DNA from: Firmicutes bacterium HGW-Firmicutes-9 | GTDB taxonomy: Bacteria > Bacillota > Clostridia > Christensenellales > CAG-138 | DNA length: 64,000 bases | Direction of reading: 5' to 3' | NCBI GenBank assembly: GCA_002841395.1 | Contig: PGZM01000006.1 | Coordinates: forward strand, 113,501-177,500 | Part shown: in pieces, positions 61,776 through 64,000 of the stretch | How the letters are laid out: the number at the start of each line of letters is the position of its first letter | Numbering within the stretch: position 1 is the first letter of the stretch | The notes under the pieces: generated by a model | Databases searched by the model: none | What the model saw: the letters and a program-made list of their open reading frames with translations, nothing else | What the model was told of the DNA's origin: nothing | Translations under genes and position numbers: made by a program

Positions 61776-64000
<2,225 letters not shown>

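Overview
This window looks like a chromosomal segment from a strictly anaerobic, moderately GC-rich member of the Firmicutes (Clostridia), possibly near Christensenellales. The pointers are a two-iron superoxide reductase (desulfoferrodoxin), a T-box leader on ileS, YtrA-type GntR regulation of an ABC exporter, PepV and BltD-like enzymes, rpsF-ssb-rpsR in Bacillota order, and strong AGGAGG-type ribosome binding sites throughout. The genus is inference only. No rRNA, tRNA, CRISPR array or insertion sequence was recognised.

Layout. 1-3013 (minus strand): the start of a DegT/DnrJ aminotransferase, a 46-bp relic of a duplicated gene end, a large cytoplasmic ParB-like/BMP-type binding protein, and a metallophosphoesterase. 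3174-6561: an FCD-type GntR regulator, then an oxygen/redox group (desulfoferrodoxin, a Crp/Fnr regulator, thioredoxin). 6703-13528: a P-loop kinase-like gene, then the histidine degradation operon hutH-hutU-ftcD-hutI with a YkvA-type gene at its end. 13593-15960: a DUF1801 gene followed by an AT-rich island with two unusual minus-strand genes, one broken at an A9 run and one with a winged-helix/HEPN-like layout. This island is the best candidate in the window for something undescribed. 16024-23239: a multidomain CoA-disulfide-reductase/rhodanese/TusA/DsrE protein with a small membrane partner, two small unknown or PH-domain genes, and an operon of two integral membrane proteins plus a membrane-anchored M20 peptidase. 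23314-29325 (minus strand): an ABC exporter with a PLDc_N peptide, a flotillin, a BltD-like acetyltransferase and TypA.

29531-34085 (plus strand): a YtrA-like repressor with its own ABC exporter behind a clear promoter/operator, a TetR repressor with aldo/keto reductase behind a second promoter/operator, and ttcA, which appears leaderless. 34244-36411: a small membrane protein, a non-coding stretch between two near-identical hairpins, and rpsF-ssb-rpsR. 36523-43179: ileS with its T-box, then argS and serS on the other strand. 43284-51821: a WYL regulator divergent from an isochorismatase-family hydrolase, a membrane protein with a Cys-rich tail, an iron alcohol dehydrogenase, PepV, a beta-lactamase-fold esterase, a CPBP protease and an HD hydrolase.

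52018-64000 (plus strand): rpoB-rpoC under their own promoter without rplL upstream, an unknown zinc-ribbon membrane protein, then rpsL-rpsG-fusA-tuf, with tuf running off the window. Most gene ends carry recognisable hairpin terminators, several of them bidirectional between convergent genes. Coordinates, starts and motifs were read by eye; no database search was run.
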